The notes under the pieces were generated by a model. The model worked only from the letters and a program-made list of their open reading frames with translations, did not search any database and was not told the DNA's origin. Below, one piece after another: positions 52,379-60,517 of a stretch of DNA of 64,000 nucleotides. The position numbers and the translations under genes are program-made. This stretch comes from Stratiolaelaps scimitus (taxonomy: Eukaryota > Arthropoda > Arachnida > Mesostigmata > Laelapidae), in contig JABWDB010000005.1 of assembly GCA_019614645.1 (NCBI GenBank), positions 6,232,001 to 6,296,000 of the forward strand. Reading direction: 5' to 3'. The first letter of the stretch is position 1; each line of letters begins with the position of its first letter.

Positions 52379-55300
52379 TGTAAATGGATAGATCAATAGA
52401 TAATATACGATCAATCCGAGTCTTGTTACGATGTCATTATACATGAGTATCTATCGATCTATTATGCACTTATTCCGGACCATATCGTCGATTTCGTCGA
52501 CGTCTGAAATACGTCCCATTTCGTTCGCGCGTCGAACCGTTTTTATTGTTGCCGTCTCTGACTCTATTTCCTTTCGACTCTTCCTCTACAACCATCCTTG
52601 CTGGTGTACATCTGTCTACCGCGTCTGTGTACACTGATAGATAACGTTCTCAGCTCAGCTGACTCGAGGCACTCATGCACGTCTGACTGTCCTGCTCGCT
52701 GGATTGCTCACCTCGTGCGGAGCACTCCATCTGTCTGCTTTTCGCGCGGCGTGCGGCCACCCACAAAGTGTCCACTATTTCCTGCTCTGCGACGCTGAGG
52801 TCCTGCTCGCTACCGTCGACGTCCTCTATATCGTTCTTAGGTGAGTATCGATAGGACGAGCTCGATGATTGAGCCTTCATCATATTCGAATGTTCAGTGC
52901 TAAGGAGAGATGTGATGATTGACGATTAATAGGGTAGAGGAGTACATATGGAGGCGAATTCGGTCTTTGGCCAACTACGAAACGGGTTCATTCAGGTTAG
53001 GTCATACAGCTAACCTATGGGCGTAGCCTGTTACAACACATCACTCGGTGCCGTACGAGCTGCATCCAACGGTTACATCCAGCATTTACTATACGATCCA
53101 ATGTGGTCGCTTGTTGCACAGTTAATTTCGGGCTTGACACGCGCTATGGCGCCGCGGGCAATTTAGTGCAGGAACTAAACTAATTAATACGATTACTACT
53201 ACTACTACCTGCGACGATGATTAGCACTGCTGATGGTTGGCTAACTAAATCCACGAATAGTTGATTTCGCTCTACTGGCCTTTGTTGAGACCCCCTATTT
53301 GTCCTGTTTCGCTAAACGTTGCCGTGTATCGACAGTAGCGGGATTGAGCTCAGTTGATCTGACTAACAGCAAACAGCGTGGCTGGTTCGATAGGTTGACA
53401 ACCAGCTCAAGTCGGCTTATCACACAGATGGCGTATCATTTCATAAACGAATCTCCCCGGGGTGGTCAAACACCGACGGCGCAGTGGACAACTTTGTGGT
53501 CAGCTATGCGCGTTTGCATGCATGCGTCCGCTCGTCCGTAGGCTATAGGCGCTAATACTAAATTCAGAAGAAGTTTAGTCAATGTCACAAGTCTATTTTA
53601 GACGATGGTAATTTCTGGCTTGCCTTCGTCAATCTTGCCAGCCTGTGGTATGCCAACGCAAACCGCGCAACGGGTACCAACGATACCACTGTACCGCGAC
53701 AGTTTATGCCTGTCACGAATGAGCTGTTAGCCAGCCCTGAGCACAGAGGCGAAGTTGGGTGTTGTGGGGGGGGTGATTCACATCGAATTTCGCATGCGAT
53801 GTAGTAGCATTTCCATCAATTTCAGACACAACGTCAGCATGCGCTTACGTCCCCATGGAGCGTTTTTCGCCCCGCTTTCTTCGACGTTTGCCGACCACAC
53901 TCGACCTGTCGGACTCTTATACTAAGAGCTTACTATACTACTCAATGATACAGCTACGAAATATTGTGGTACAGTGATATATGGCTCTCAATTCCAACTT
54001 TCACCATTTTATTATTATTCATTTTTTGCTGCTGGTAATTCCGCAGCTTACTTAACATCAGCGGCTTTCATAGTCGTTTTAGCACACATGGATCGCTTCT
54101 AACAGAATAACCTCTGCCTCCGGGACATGCTCGTATTGTTGTGTAGCGCGTGCTCCGCGCTAGAAGTATCTGACTGGCATTCAGCAGAAGCTTGATGACT
54201 TCTAACCGATTACGGCCGTATCGATCACAGCAGGCATAAAATTATTTCACAGAGTTTTCTCTCAAGGCCAAACATCGCCGTGTCATTGGTGTGTGTGTGT
54301 GTATGTCGATTGTCGACTATATATAAAAATAAATGAAACCAAGCCACCTGAGCGAGCCAGCCAAAATATCTTGTTGGTATCGCCACATTATTGTTTGTTG
54401 GTTCAGTTGATTTCGTTAGTGCTGCGTTCGTACAGCAAACCACACATTCGATAGTCGATTGGGCTCGCCACCGAAGGCAGATGTGTACAGAAGAACACAT
54501 TGAATCGATGGGAAAGCGATTTTATGATCACCTCCCCTTCCCAGAAAATGACACTACCGACATTTTATTCATTTTCGTTAGCCTATGCCGGCCATATGGT
54601 CGTGTGACATATGATGATATGCATTGGCAGAATTTGTTTTCATGCTGTGTCCGTCTGGCGGGACAGATAATGTATCTTAGGGTAATTACCCGAAATATTT
54701 CGATAAACAGACCTCGCGAACCGTAACTCTCTTAGTTACGTAGTAACCAAGTCATAGTTAGAAAAATTATCATCATGTGCTCTCTGCCGGTAGCGAATAC
54801 AGTCGTCCGTCGTTAGGGGATGCTCCCGACGTTCGTAACAGAATGAGAGCGGTTGACATGCACACGGTGAATGCGACGTCAATTGAATATGCCTTTTTTA
54901 CTCAAAGTTCCTTGTTGGGACTCGAACCTGCTTCCTCTCGACAGCGACGTAGCAATCTAAGCCACCGTTCTACTGTACTACGCATGTAGTATTAGAATGG
55001 ATGATTGTGAAAACACAACTCTTACTTGTGTAACCTGTGTAGCGAGTGGCCTAGTCCAGCACTGTAAACAACACTTCACGCGAGCGCAGGAATGCTGAAA
55101 CTCTTTGTTTACTGGGTGGAAATGTGCGCAGAGGTATTTTATTTGCAGCCTCGGCATCCGGGAATTAGATACGACACGGCACAGCCTTACTAGTAATATT
55201 AAAGGCAAGTCGAAGTCCGATCATGTCGCGTTTGTTATATCCAACTAGACTGTTTCCCAACGAAGAAGGTATTTGGTCGTGTACTCTCAGCCAGGCTTAA

Positions 55301-57013
55301 TTAGTCAAGCTATTAATTGAGTCCATCGCGGATATTGTTCGGCTCCTTCCAGATATTCGGTTCATCAGTGGGACGTTTACCACGAGCGGGGTTGGGACAG
55401 CCGTGCGGAGTTCGCCTATTTCTCGGAGCTTGTCTTTCAGCTTGCATCTTTAGTCGTGGATTTTGCGCACGACCTGCACATGTTGGTAAGTTGCCAAGCT
55501 GGCAGAGGCACGATATAGAGTTCGAACTAAGCTCACTCACTAAAAACAGCCTACTTTTAGAAAGTCATTTGGAGCGGGAGATAAAGAGATTTACGAACTG
55601 AAGATCAATGTTAAGAAGCGTGCCATTATGTGTTATCGCCCAAAAACGTCTCTGATCTTCTCGACTATATCTATTCTTCTTGTCGACGACGCCTTCATGA
55701 GTCTCACATCCTCATTGCCCACCGCGACGTTCGTTAGTTTCCTTACGGCATATAAGAGAGTGTGACATATAAGAGAGCTTAAGCATTGTAAAATTGCAGC
55801 TCCTTCAATAAACCAATAAAACCTTTACCTTTACCTTTTACGGCCTGATTCGGTCCCATCTTTACCTCATCTAGAGAATCATCATCTAATCTCAGCTCAC
55901 CGTAAGCGATTCCTTTCTTCGGCAGATATTCGGCAACATCTTTGTGTCGATGGCGTCGGTGGCCATATCGATGCGTCTCCACGCGACGTTTACAGAGCTC
56001 AAGAAGCGTCTAGTAAAACACCGGCACTTCGCTCGTATATCGACGCTGCTCGCTGAGCGGTATCCGGCCGCTTCAGGCGAGCAGCTCACCGATCCTTGCG
56101 CCATTTGCTGGGAGACGATGCAAGCTGCGAGACTTCTGCCCTGTTCCCACCTCTTCCACGAGTAAGTGTGAATGTCGTATCGCATTCGGAGAGGTTCGAA
56201 TCAGTTTCGAATTCGGCTAGTCTGAGAAAAAAATCGTATTTGGCATTCGCTAGTTTCTATTGTGTGTTTTTTTCTGTTTGTATTCTCTATGAGACTCCTC
56301 TAGAGAACTGCGGTTGCCACATGTTACTTAGGCTTTTACCTATATATATATGTTATCTAGACTCATTCGATGCGACAGCTTAAGTGCAAACCAAAAACCT
56401 CGTCCATTTTGCAGTTCCTGTCTACGTTCATGGCTTGAGCAAGATACAACCTGTCCCACCTGCCGACTTCAGCTCGACATCGATCCGCTCTCACCCACGA
56501 AGGAGAACCTTGAGCTGGTGCCACCAGCGTCAGCGGTACCCGTTGCCAACGTTCTGGCAGCGACTGCCGCGGCACAGTTACTGAACAACAACAACAACAA
56601 TAATAATAATAATACTAACAATAATAACCCCATCCAGCCGGAGGGTGCAGCTGTGTTGGAGCGTGCTGTGACCACATCTGCTCATGTGTTCCACTTTGAC
56701 GGACCGCGTTTCCTCAGCTGGTTGCCGTCGGTGTCTGTTGAAGTGTCTCATTCGACTCTTCCGCCGGAGGAGCCGACAGCAATGGTACGATGACGCCCTC
56801 ACAGAGACAGACAAACACAAACGAACAAGCAAACGCCTAAAGACCGTACACATGTGTATTCGGGCTTTTTGGTTAAATGTGAATTGCTGTTGTGTAATGC
56901 TTGGTTGTGCCAATTAGATATATATATATATATATATATACATGTGTGTGTACGTATCGTATTCTTGTAATACAACATAATGTGCGTTAGGGAACTTGGC
57001 TGACGAATATTGC

Positions 57014-57045
<32 letters not shown>

Positions 57046-58010
57046 GCATATTAATTAAATTATCAGTATTAAACTACCAGCGTAATGTGTGGTACCTTTG
57101 ATATTTTACGTTTCGACCTCTGTCTTATGCATAGTACCTGATACGTGGTAGATGTTCTAATTAGGGGGGGATGTTCTGACAAATAGTTGTTTCATGTGTA
57201 CACCTTGCAGCTTCAGTTGTCAGTCGACGTCACTGATTCGGGCGATGAAGGAGATCTCAAGGAATCTCAGCAACAGGCACCTGCTCCGGGTGATGTTTTC
57301 CGGTCGATGTCGGAAATGCCGGAAGTAGACGCAGACGATCCCCGAGACCGAGAAATGACGGCGATAGCACAGGATCTCATTGTAACACCTACGTTAACGC
57401 ATAGGTGAGCGTAGCACTATGTCTGAATGTGTCCGGTGAATCTATCCCAGGGGAGTGTACCTTATCGTCGGATTATAAGGCCTTATCTGACATATGACCC
57501 TACCGTTGTTGCAACAAACGCGTCCGCTTTGAAGTGACTCCTCGCGCATACGGTAGGCAATGACCTCGAGCAACGTGTTACTCGGAAACTCCCTTTGCAT
57601 ATGATAACAAACTCATTTTCAAATCTGATTAAGCTATCGCGACCGTTAGTTAGTCATTCTATAGTATGATCATGCATATACATGTATCGTAAACAAACAT
57701 GTGGAATTGGAGTTACAACACCGGAATTTGATACAGGCTAGCGGAACCACAATAGCGATCAAAAAGCAAACGAATTGTCAACATTCTATATATATATATT
57801 TTTTTTTTTTAAATATATATATATATATATACGTATTCATATATAATTTGGCGTTGAGTTCTATTTTTCATCCATTGTTGTTTTATTATCTGTATGACAA
57901 GCTTGTTTCACTTAGAGATATATACCGCAATAAACTTCTCCGGAAACCCACTCCACTCACCAATGAACCTGCTAATTGTCTTTCAGGCGGCAGCTACCGA
58001 TCGAAGCCGT
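32343..58010 (+). CDS. AMFR: AMFR/gp78-like ER-membrane RING-H2 ubiquitin ligase, spliced, incomplete (gene span)
   Basis: This entry spans the recognised exons of one spliced gene; they are listed separately. The family (AMFR/gp78) is a multi-spanning ER protein that ubiquitinates misfolded or regulated membrane proteins for extraction by VCP/p97 and proteasomal degradation. Seen here: family motifs in the right order on one strand (FYKFIFIFGVLN; a VLR end joined to an HQWD-type loop; an FGNI-SMAS segment; CAIC; SCLRSWLEQD; FHFDG-SWLP-SVEV). All known exons are flanked by GT/AG sites, and phases match at the exon joins 1-2, 4-5, 5-6, 6-7 and 7-8. Missing from view: one membrane exon after exon 2, the CUE domain, and the C-terminal VCP-interacting part. 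The family N-terminus is usually longer than the 34 residues of exon 1, so another upstream exon or alternative start is possible. Identity is very secure; completeness is not. Confidence 0.93.
33938..34002. repeat. (TA)n microsatellite
   Basis: 65 bases of uninterrupted AT/TA, the longest TA array in the window, in AMFR intron 1 just before a SINE-A. Confidence 0.97.
34044..34180 (-). mobile_element. SINE family A copy, 5'-truncated
   Basis: The minus-strand copy includes the tail, body and box B (plus-strand GGGGATCGAACCCGTG), then stops at CTCCTCCG before the box-A part. Loss of the 5' end is typical of target-primed reverse transcription. It lies in AMFR intron 1, antisense to the gene, about 40 bases after a 65-base TA array. 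Confidence 0.8.
35631..35680 (+). mobile_element. SINE family B 3' tail, very short
   Basis: CAGCTCCTTTAATAAACCAA is followed by TAAACATTTACCATTTACC. The CAGCTCCTTTG block is duplicated at the 5' edge. This is a severely truncated copy in AMFR intron 1, sense orientation. Confidence 0.7.
36810..37003 (-). mobile_element. SINE family B, near full-length copy
   Basis: On the minus strand a tRNA-like head TCAGCGCGGTGGCTTGGACG (box A region) is followed by box B GCAGGTTCGAGTCCCGCC. A GACATATAAAAGAACTTACG body leads to an AATAAACCAATACATG tail ending in CCTTTACCTTT. This is the only copy here with both head and tail, and it links the tail-only copies to a tRNA-derived SINE distinct from family A. 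Confidence 0.82.
39111..39292 (-). mobile_element. SINE family A copy, near full-length
   Basis: It reads from the minus strand as a head starting GTCGAGCCCTTTGGTGTCGC with box-A-like CGCGGTGGTGCATTCG, box-B-like GGGTTCGGTCCCC, then the body and the tail GGACGTTAAATGTTGGCTG. This is the best-preserved copy in the window and serves as reference for the family. It sits in AMFR intron 1, antisense. Confidence 0.85.
40964..41008. repeat. Foldback hairpin, 20-bp arms, 5-base loop
   Basis: Arms 40964-40983 and 40989-41008 (ATTAATGTCAATACTGTTG against its complement) pair with a single mismatch (40978/40994) around loop GATGA. AT-rich. It lies in AMFR intron 1. Confidence 0.93.
42413..42465. repeat. 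Foldback hairpin, 25-bp arms, 3-base loop
   Basis: Arms 42413-42437 (starting GATCTAGGCGAGGTT) and 42441-42465 pair with two imperfect positions (42428/42450 and 42430/42448) around a three-base loop. It lies in AMFR intron 1. The layout, a long stem with almost no loop, matches the foldback at 18-80. Confidence 0.93.
43476..43653 (-). CDS. Candidate terminal exon of an unidentified minus-strand gene inside AMFR intron 1
   Basis: On the minus strand CTTGTTCTCTTGCAG (ending 43654) is a good acceptor. One base then 58 codons follow, containing LCAIQLIRYLMDGPSALKAS, then IDDNEQLESLSENSKKKQ, LPGRKLRDIMSAAAAKVTIR and a stop. The acidic and basic clusters look protein-like. The frame also stays open upstream of the acceptor to an ATG at 43745. 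No family was recognised, and no polyadenylation signal or upstream exon was found. It could be a nested antisense gene or chance. Confidence 0.3.
44899..45003. repeat. Imperfect inverted repeat, about 33-base arms
   Basis: TATGGGGTGTGCTCGGTATT (from about 44904), followed by GAGTGGGCC, is mirrored by GGCCTACTCAATACGAGCAT and ACCCCCATG ending near 45001. Several mismatches and one-base gaps occur. The spacer is about 35 bases. A small MITE or a decayed foldback are possible. Confidence 0.6.
47558..47725 (+). CDS. AMFR: AMFR exon 2 (second membrane region, FYKFIFIFGVLN signature)
   Basis: The exon has 56 codons, from acceptor TTGCAG (ending 47557) to donor GTGAGA at 47726, phase 0 at both ends. 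It reads NIVSMSCALLKS..., then HLFFGELRIPED and DRLWNYVFYKFIFIFGVLN before ISQ. Vertebrate gp78 has FGPLRVSE followed by a W-N-F-I-FYKFIFIFGVLN block, so the 12-residue core is identical. This is one of the most conserved stretches of the membrane domain. The frame runs open beyond the donor only into intronic sequence. Confidence 0.93.
50543..50579. repeat. (TA)n microsatellite
   Basis: TA array followed 170 bases later by a second one at 50750-50776. Both lie in the AMFR interval lacking one exon. Confidence 0.95.
50829..50898 (+). other. tRNA-like sequence (box A/B, complementary ends)
   Basis: The ends GTGGAGC (50829-50835) and GCTCCAC (50892-50898) are perfectly complementary. Inside lie a box-A-like GCAGCTGATTGG and a box-B-like GTTCAAATCC, and CCACGA/TCGTGG can form a hairpin with a four-base loop. 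Length is 70. The T stem lacks about three bases if the seven-base acceptor is used, so it does not fold as a normal tRNA. A tRNA pseudogene or the head of another SINE are the alternatives. Confidence 0.35.
51456..51922. other. G-free block, 467 consecutive bases without G
   Basis: The last G before the block is at 51455 and the next at 51923. Not one G occurs between them on the + strand, so there is no C on the - strand. In 51541-51720 I counted 70 A, 64 C, 46 T and 0 G. A run of 15 C sits at 51752-51766. G returns sparsely after the block (51923, 51950, 51983, 51987, 52017) and then at normal density. No frame resembles a protein and it is not a simple tandem repeat. It could be a consensus or base-calling failure, or a genuinely strand-biased sequence. 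Confidence 0.97.
52659..52840 (+). CDS. AMFR: AMFR membrane exon (LLAGLLTSCGALHL ... LLATVDVLYIVLR)
   Basis: Reading phase 0 from 52659 gives LTRGTHARLTVLLAGLLTSC, then GALHLSAFRAACGHPQ, then FLLCDAEVLLATVDVLYIVL and the first two bases of Arg, with donor GTGAGT at 52841. Vertebrate gp78 has HGRVLSLLVAMLLSCCGL, then SITGYTHGMHTLAFMAAESL and LVTVRTAHVILR at the same place, so this is the exon carrying the next two hydrophobic segments. It has no in-frame ATG of useful length, so a simple ORF search misses it. The 5' boundary is uncertain between AG at 52653 and AG at 52658. It ends in phase 2, which the exon at 55353 completes. Confidence 0.9.
52841..55352 (+). other. AMFR: AMFR intron
   Basis: The intron has a GTGAGT donor and a CCTTCCAG acceptor, with phase 2 on both sides. 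It holds a (GT)n tract near 54290-54302, a TTA-rich patch near 54010 and a SINE-B-like head at 54903-54985. Open frames such as 54391-54726 show no recognisable family. Nothing else was seen. Confidence 0.6.
54903..54985 (-). mobile_element. SINE family B-like head, tail missing
   Basis: On the minus strand GTAGAACGGTGGCTTAGATT and then GCAGGTTCGAGTCCCAAC match the head layout of the 36810 copy. Downstream sequence is not related to the family tail. Acceptor-stem pairing fails, so a functional tRNA is unlikely. It lies in an AMFR intron. Confidence 0.5.
55353..55485 (+). CDS. AMFR: AMFR loop and last membrane helix exon (HQWDVYHERGW ... FAHDLHML)
   Basis: The acceptor CCTTCCAG ends at 55352. 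The first base completes the Arg codon from the previous exon, giving R-YSVHQWDVYHERGWDSRAE, then FAYFSELVFQLASLVVDFAH and DLHML, with donor GTAAGT at 55486. The vertebrate counterpart is R-YVIHLWDLNHEGTWEG followed by a YYTDFVMELTLLSLDLMHHIHMLL-type helix, so the match is clear in content and splice phase. It ends in phase 0 directly before the FGNI exon. Like the previous exon it contains no start codon. Confidence 0.92.
55486..55925 (+). other. AMFR: AMFR short intron carrying a SINE-B tail
   Basis: This is a 440-base phase-0 intron with GTAAGT donor and GGCAG acceptor. About a fifth of it is the SINE-B 3' end at 55752-55840, inserted in the sense orientation of the gene. Nothing else was recognised. 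Confidence 0.75.
55752..55840 (+). mobile_element. SINE family B 3' part
   Basis: GTGACATATAAGAGAGCTTA, TGTAAAATTGCAGCTCCTT, CAATAAACCAATAAAACC, then repeated TTTACC. It is inserted in the sense orientation in the 440-base AMFR intron immediately upstream of the RING exon. AATAAA-like motifs inside it could act as cryptic poly(A) signals. Confidence 0.8.
55926..56161 (+). CDS. AMFR: AMFR exon with RING-H2 first half
   Basis: The acceptor CTTCGGCAG ends at 55925. The frame reads IFGNIFVSMASVAISMRLHA, TFTELKKRLVKHRHFARIST, LLAERYPAASGEQLTDP, then CAICWETMQAARLLPCSHLF and H plus two bases, with donor GTAAGT at 56162. It supplies the cytosolic stem (basic KKRLVKHRH) and five RING-H2 zinc ligands: the CAIC pair, the Cys of LPC, and the His of SH and FH. 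Vertebrate gp78 has FGNIWLSMASL and CAICWDSMQAARKLPCGHLF here. The split codon is completed as Asp by the next exon. Confidence 0.96.
56415..56784 (+). CDS. AMFR: AMFR exon with RING-H2 second half, polyAsn tract and FHFDG block
   Basis: The acceptor TTTTGCAG ends at 56414. One base completes Asp, then SCLRSWLEQDTTCPTCRLQL follows. This gives the remaining RING ligands (Cys of SC, both Cys of CPTC) and keeps the family SCLRSWLEQD sequence. Next come a linker rich in Pro/Ala/Val, a polyasparagine run (56584-56628), and FHFDGPRFLSWLPSVSVEV, matching the family FHFDGSRIASWLPSFSVEV. The exon ends after an ATG codon with donor GTACGA at 56785, phase 0. With the preceding exon the RING is complete, so the enzyme should be able to recruit an E2; this is inferred from ligand conservation. 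Confidence 0.95.
56584..56628 (+). repeat. AMFR: Coding AAC/AAT repeat encoding polyasparagine in AMFR
   Basis: Five AAC and five AAT codons are followed by ACT and then four more Asn codons, giving ten Asn, Thr, four Asn. The tract lies between the RING and the FHFDG block and is absent from vertebrate gp78. The run of pure codons suggests replication slippage and probable length variation. Confidence 0.9.
56785..57210 (+). other. AMFR: AMFR intron with simple repeats
   Basis: This is a phase-0 intron with a GTACGA donor and TTGCAG acceptor. It contains a TA array (56916-56941) and an (ATT)n array (57017-57045). I looked here for the CUE domain expected after the FHFDG block and did not find it. 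Confidence 0.65.
57017..57045. repeat. (ATT)n microsatellite
   Basis: Pure ATT units in the AMFR intron after the polyAsn exon. Confidence 0.93.
57211..57404 (+). CDS. AMFR: Probable AMFR exon, acidic post-RING linker
   Basis: The acceptor ACACCTTGCAG ends at 57210 and the donor GTGAGC begins at 57405. The frame continues phase 0 from the previous exon and reads LQLSVDVTDSGDEGDLKESQ, QQAPAPGDVFRSMSEMPEV, DADDPRDREMTAIAQDLIV, TPTLTH plus two bases. It is acidic and low in hydrophobic residues, like the linker that follows the FHFDG block in the family, but I see no residue-level match. The CUE ubiquitin-binding domain expected soon after this block is not recognisable here. Assignment rests on phase, strand, spacing and codon character. 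Confidence 0.72.
57786..57834. repeat. TA array interrupted by poly-T
   Basis: Two TA runs flank an 11-T run and a short AAA. Confidence 0.93.
57987..58010 (+). CDS. Possible AMFR micro-exon (24 nt)
   Basis: A strong acceptor (TTGTCTTTCAG, ending 57986) and a strong donor (GTAAGT at 58011) enclose 24 bases. In the phase left by the previous exon they encode R-RQLPIEA plus two bases, again phase 2. There is no stop and the phase is consistent, but so short an exon cannot be recognised by content. It could be a chance pair of splice-like sites. Confidence 0.33.
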
Positions 58011-58083
58011 GTAAGTTACTCACTAAAGGCATTCCACGTACAACAACGCATAGTCCAGGCACGAGATGACATACGAGGATGAA

Positions 58084-58123
58084 CCGACCCAAACTTTGTA
58101 GATTTCCGACCCAAACTTTGTAG
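58084..58123. repeat. Tandem direct repeat, two 18-base copies
   Basis: CCGACCCAAACTTTGTAG occurs at 58084-58101 and again at 58106-58123, separated by ATTT. Recent local duplication. Confidence 0.93.
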
Positions 58124-60410
58124 TTGCGTCAAGCACTGCTCGCCCGAAAATCGACTCACCAAGGATCACGTACAAGGAGCTTTATCCAGTAGACAACTAA
58201 ACATTGACAACTTGGTCAAAAGCTTCAAACGGTTGAGCGATATTCCGAAGCGGACGGCATAACGCTTCAGGTCGACGCGGACTGCGACGATGGCGGGATA
58301 GGACTTGTGCATTGTGTGTCTCTGTGTGTGCATGTGTGTGAGACCCCGCCACTCGTTCGTTGAAAGGGTCGAACCAATCGTTGGCGATGACGCGAGATAT
58401 AGCTTAACACGAAATTTCAAACATGGCGGTTGATTAAGGCGGTACCCTTCGATTATCTTAATGAGAGAAGAGATATTAATTGCATCTAACAGCTACGTAC
58501 ATATTCACTACTCTTTAACCGTGTGTCTACCAAACATAACCTGTGTAGCATACTTTCAACGAACACATCTTGTACCTGGCTAGCTTCCGCAACACTGAGT
58601 CGCGTTGGTTGTCTCAGCGCAGCCGGTCGTAGTTTTGTCGAGCACGGCCGTCTCACGGACGGTTTGACCCCCACGCTGAGACCCTGGTCAATTGAACACC
58701 CACATGTACATACATGGAGCTAACGAGAGTCGAATGACAAGTACCACTTCTTCTTGCTCGGATCCTGCGTATTGTTTGAGAAGGCATTTTCGTAATAGGC
58801 AATTACTACGTGTACTATGTCCCTATGACTTGGCGCTGTACATCAAATCATAGGAGTGGTTTCGCAAAGCGTTGCGCAACACTAGTGACGCTAGGTGCAC
58901 GAATGGTGAACGAATTTTGCACACATTCGAGGGACCGACGCCAAGGGCTGGCTGACGATAACGGCTCTGGCGAATTTCGAACTCGATCGAATCTGACAGC
59001 CAACAGTCATTCTCAAAAAATTCACTGTTCAGTTCTCACCGCCATGGGACGTGGCAGTTGGAATACTAATTAAGAGTACTAATAATAATCGACAATGCTC
59101 TATATATGTAGTTTAACAATTGACGATTTCTGCATCTCGGACACGGTTTCTGTCTGGCGTCGAGCGTCAGCTTATTACCTTAGTGCGTGCCACCTGTGGA
59201 AATATGCATCGATGGCAGTGATTCGTCGAGGAGTTTCGAAAACTTCACTGCGCAAAAGCGAGAGAGAATGGGCGATATTTCTCTCAGCGTTGCACAAGTG
59301 GCTAACGAATCCTGCTCATTTATCTATTAATCCGTATTTGTTTATTACCGATGTAGGCGATAAAAAAGCCGTCGCGTTGTGATACCTTAGTGAACATTGA
59401 ATCAATTAAATAATAATAATAATAATAATAAGCTGTTGAATAAAATTGTATATAGGCGTAGTGCGACTGTACATACGGGGACTGGATATAGTGAGGAACG
59501 ATGCGTTCGTTGAATAAATCTAATTTAATGAGAATGCTTTAAAATGCGTCGAAAAATCGTGTTTTTAATTGAGCTGTAAAAATGCGCTACTGACATGAGA
59601 CCGGCCGAACCTTCTATAACGATATTATTCAACAAAGACGTTTTTAACATGTTACATGGACAAAAGGAACATAATTGTATAAGTAATATATATATATATA
59701 TATATATATATAGGTAATAATTTGGTTTTCTGACCGGTACGCAGAGATGCACAGGATTTGGCTAACATATCATAAAGATTATATATATACATATTACGGT
59801 CACGTTTCAAGGGCTATCTAATCCAGGTGGATTTTTTTTCTGGTAGGACGTCCTTAGCCAAACTTTCAATCAGACTTTATGGCGACAGAGCCCTTCAGCC
59901 CTGTCCAAGCATCACATGCAAGCTTTACTACCCTCCAGGATAATTGCGAGACAACGCAATCGTCGCCAGTAACGACGTGCGCGAAAAGCTTGTCGGTGTT
60001 CAATCGTAGGAAGTTTCAGTGTAAATCGCGTTTTTCACTGTGGCTCATTAAAATCGCCACTGCACACAGGTGTTGACTATCGAGAAATCCGGCACATGTA
60101 GAGAACGAGATAATTGCAAACGCTCGTAATTGGAATTATTTTGTTTCTAAATTTAGATAGTTTAGAAGAAACATGCCTACGATAGTTGATTTGCTTATCT
60201 CATTGCATTGATATCGAATGCAGGCTACAAAACAAGGACAGAGTTGTTTCAATAGTTGACATTTTGTGCCTGCGCCTTTGTGACATCATAATTGTTAGTC
60301 ACGCGTTGACCGACTGAAGACCGAGAATATGCGGACTGGAGGGATGTCTTACTGCTTGTACCACGTAAAAGTTTCTAGAAAAATTGCTATATCTGTACTC
60401 GTAATCACTA

Positions 60411-60517
60411 TCAGGTATCGTCCGTGTGTATTTGTTGTTCGTCCAGACGGGGGTCGAGGTGGAGCGGGTTGGCGGCGATGACTTCGCGCATAAAATCGAT
60501 ACGCTGGCGCGAATCAG
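60411..60517 (-). CDS. Candidate terminal exon of an unidentified minus-strand gene
   Basis: On the minus strand an acceptor-like GGTCTCTCAG ends at 60518. Two bases plus 34 codons follow, reading DSRQRIDFMREVIAANPLHL, then DPRLDEQQIHTDDT and a TGA. Third codon positions are GC-rich and residue composition is protein-like, similar in style to the AMFR exons. I do not recognise the family and found no upstream exon. The plus strand over the same bases is also open for a similar length, so the strand is not certain. Confidence 0.33.

Larger units (their letters stand above)
47726..52658 (+). other. AMFR: AMFR intron interval that should contain an unrecognised membrane exon
   Basis: Between exon 2 (ends ISQ) and the exon at 52659 the family requires roughly 35-40 codons around a W-C-L-W-F membrane helix and a CKDRFEYLSFSP-like loop. 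I read this interval for those motifs and did not find them. It holds TA arrays (47956-47978, 49431-49457, 50543-50579, 50750-50776, 52343-52380), a tRNA-like sequence at 50829-50898 and the G-free block 51456-51922. Either the exon has diverged beyond recognition or the assembled sequence is damaged there. Confidence 0.5.
57405..60410. other. No confirmed exon; simple repeats
   Basis: This is probably AMFR intron if the gene continues rightward. It holds the possible micro-exon at 57987, TA arrays (57786-57834, 59686-59713), TAA at 59412-59431 and a short tandem duplication at 58084-58123. The C-terminal AMFR region was searched for by eye and not found. Confidence 0.45.

Noticed and set aside
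54903..54985. Possible functional tRNA gene on the minus strand
   Set aside because: Box A and B are present but the acceptor stem does not pair, and the layout matches the SINE-B head.
56096..56383. Plus frame overlapping the RING exon
   Set aside because: It is out of frame with the RING codons, which are fixed by family motifs and splice phases.
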